Below are positions 12,966 to 13,007 of a DNA stretch of 13,007 nucleotides, piece by piece. This DNA is from JBBQKP01 sp038326995 (GTDB lineage: Bacteria; Planctomycetota; Phycisphaerae; Tepidisphaerales; Tepidisphaeraceae): contig JBBQKP010000087.1 in the NCBI GenBank assembly GCA_038326995.1, positions 1-13,007 on the forward strand, read 5' to 3'. The notes under the pieces were generated by a model. It worked only from the letters and a program-made list of their open reading frames with translations, did not search any database and was not told the DNA's origin. Numbering within the stretch: position 1 is the stretch's first letter; each line of letters begins with the position of its first letter. Both the position numbers and the translations under genes were made by a program.

Positions 12966-13007
12966 GGTGATCAAAGTGTTGAGGCGCGGACGACTCGCGT
13001 CAAAGGC

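Noticed and set aside
12971..13006. Possible last 11 codons of another minus-strand gene ending in TGA
   Set aside because: One frame reads out to the window edge before a stop, which would fit an upstream operon member, but so short a piece cannot be told from chance.

Overview
The window looks like a piece of a planctomycete chromosome, most likely of the Phycisphaerae type. The main grounds are an exported repeat protein whose N-terminus carries a VESLEKRTLFSA stretch (a relative of the planctomycetal LEPR-XLL signature), moderately high GC (estimated by eye), many starts with no visible Shine-Dalgarno sequence, and large, divergent type IV pilin-like proteins. Coding density is high. No gap between genes exceeds 300 bases; the longest are 3112-3297 (186 bases) and 9034-9161 (128 bases). 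I found no tRNA, rRNA, CRISPR array, insertion sequence, attachment site or convincing hairpin-plus-U terminator.

Layout, left to right. (1) 1-559, minus: the first 186 residues of a DegT/DnrJ/EryC1-type PLP sugar aminotransferase, cut by the window edge exactly at its PLP lysine. (2) 633-1418, plus: a LutA-type protein with two cysteine-rich CCG domains and no lutB or lutC beside it. (3) 1441-3111, minus: an exported protein with seven GloVer-type repeats (possible seven-bladed propeller) and a choice-of-anchor-D-like domain. (4) 3298-5403, plus: a probable two-gene unit of a CNNM/CorC-type membrane protein and an omega-amidase-like nitrilase. (5) 9033-5432, minus: a three-gene minor-pilin operon in the order PilV/GspI-like, a very large PilX/GspK-like protein with inserted calcium-loop motifs and a beta-solenoid-like C-terminus, and PilW/GspJ-like. 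(6) 9162-10606, plus: surE, translationally coupled through TTGA to an unrecognised six-helix membrane protein. (7) 12955-10504, minus: a UlaG-like metallo-beta-lactamase-fold hydrolase, deoC, and a lipoprotein-like alpha/beta hydrolase in a tight operon. The tail of the last gene overlaps the membrane-protein gene antisense by 103 bases.

How the genes fit together. The pilin trio should act as minor subunits of a type IV pilus or type II secretion pseudopilus whose motor and secretin genes lie elsewhere. SurE (nucleotide dephosphorylation) and DeoC (deoxyribose-5-phosphate cleavage) both touch nucleotide salvage, but they sit in separate convergent units, so the link is only suggestive. I saw no clear defence system, RNA-guided system or biosynthetic cluster. 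The most unusual items are the composite PilX-like protein, the unknown membrane protein coupled to surE, and the convergent gene overlap.
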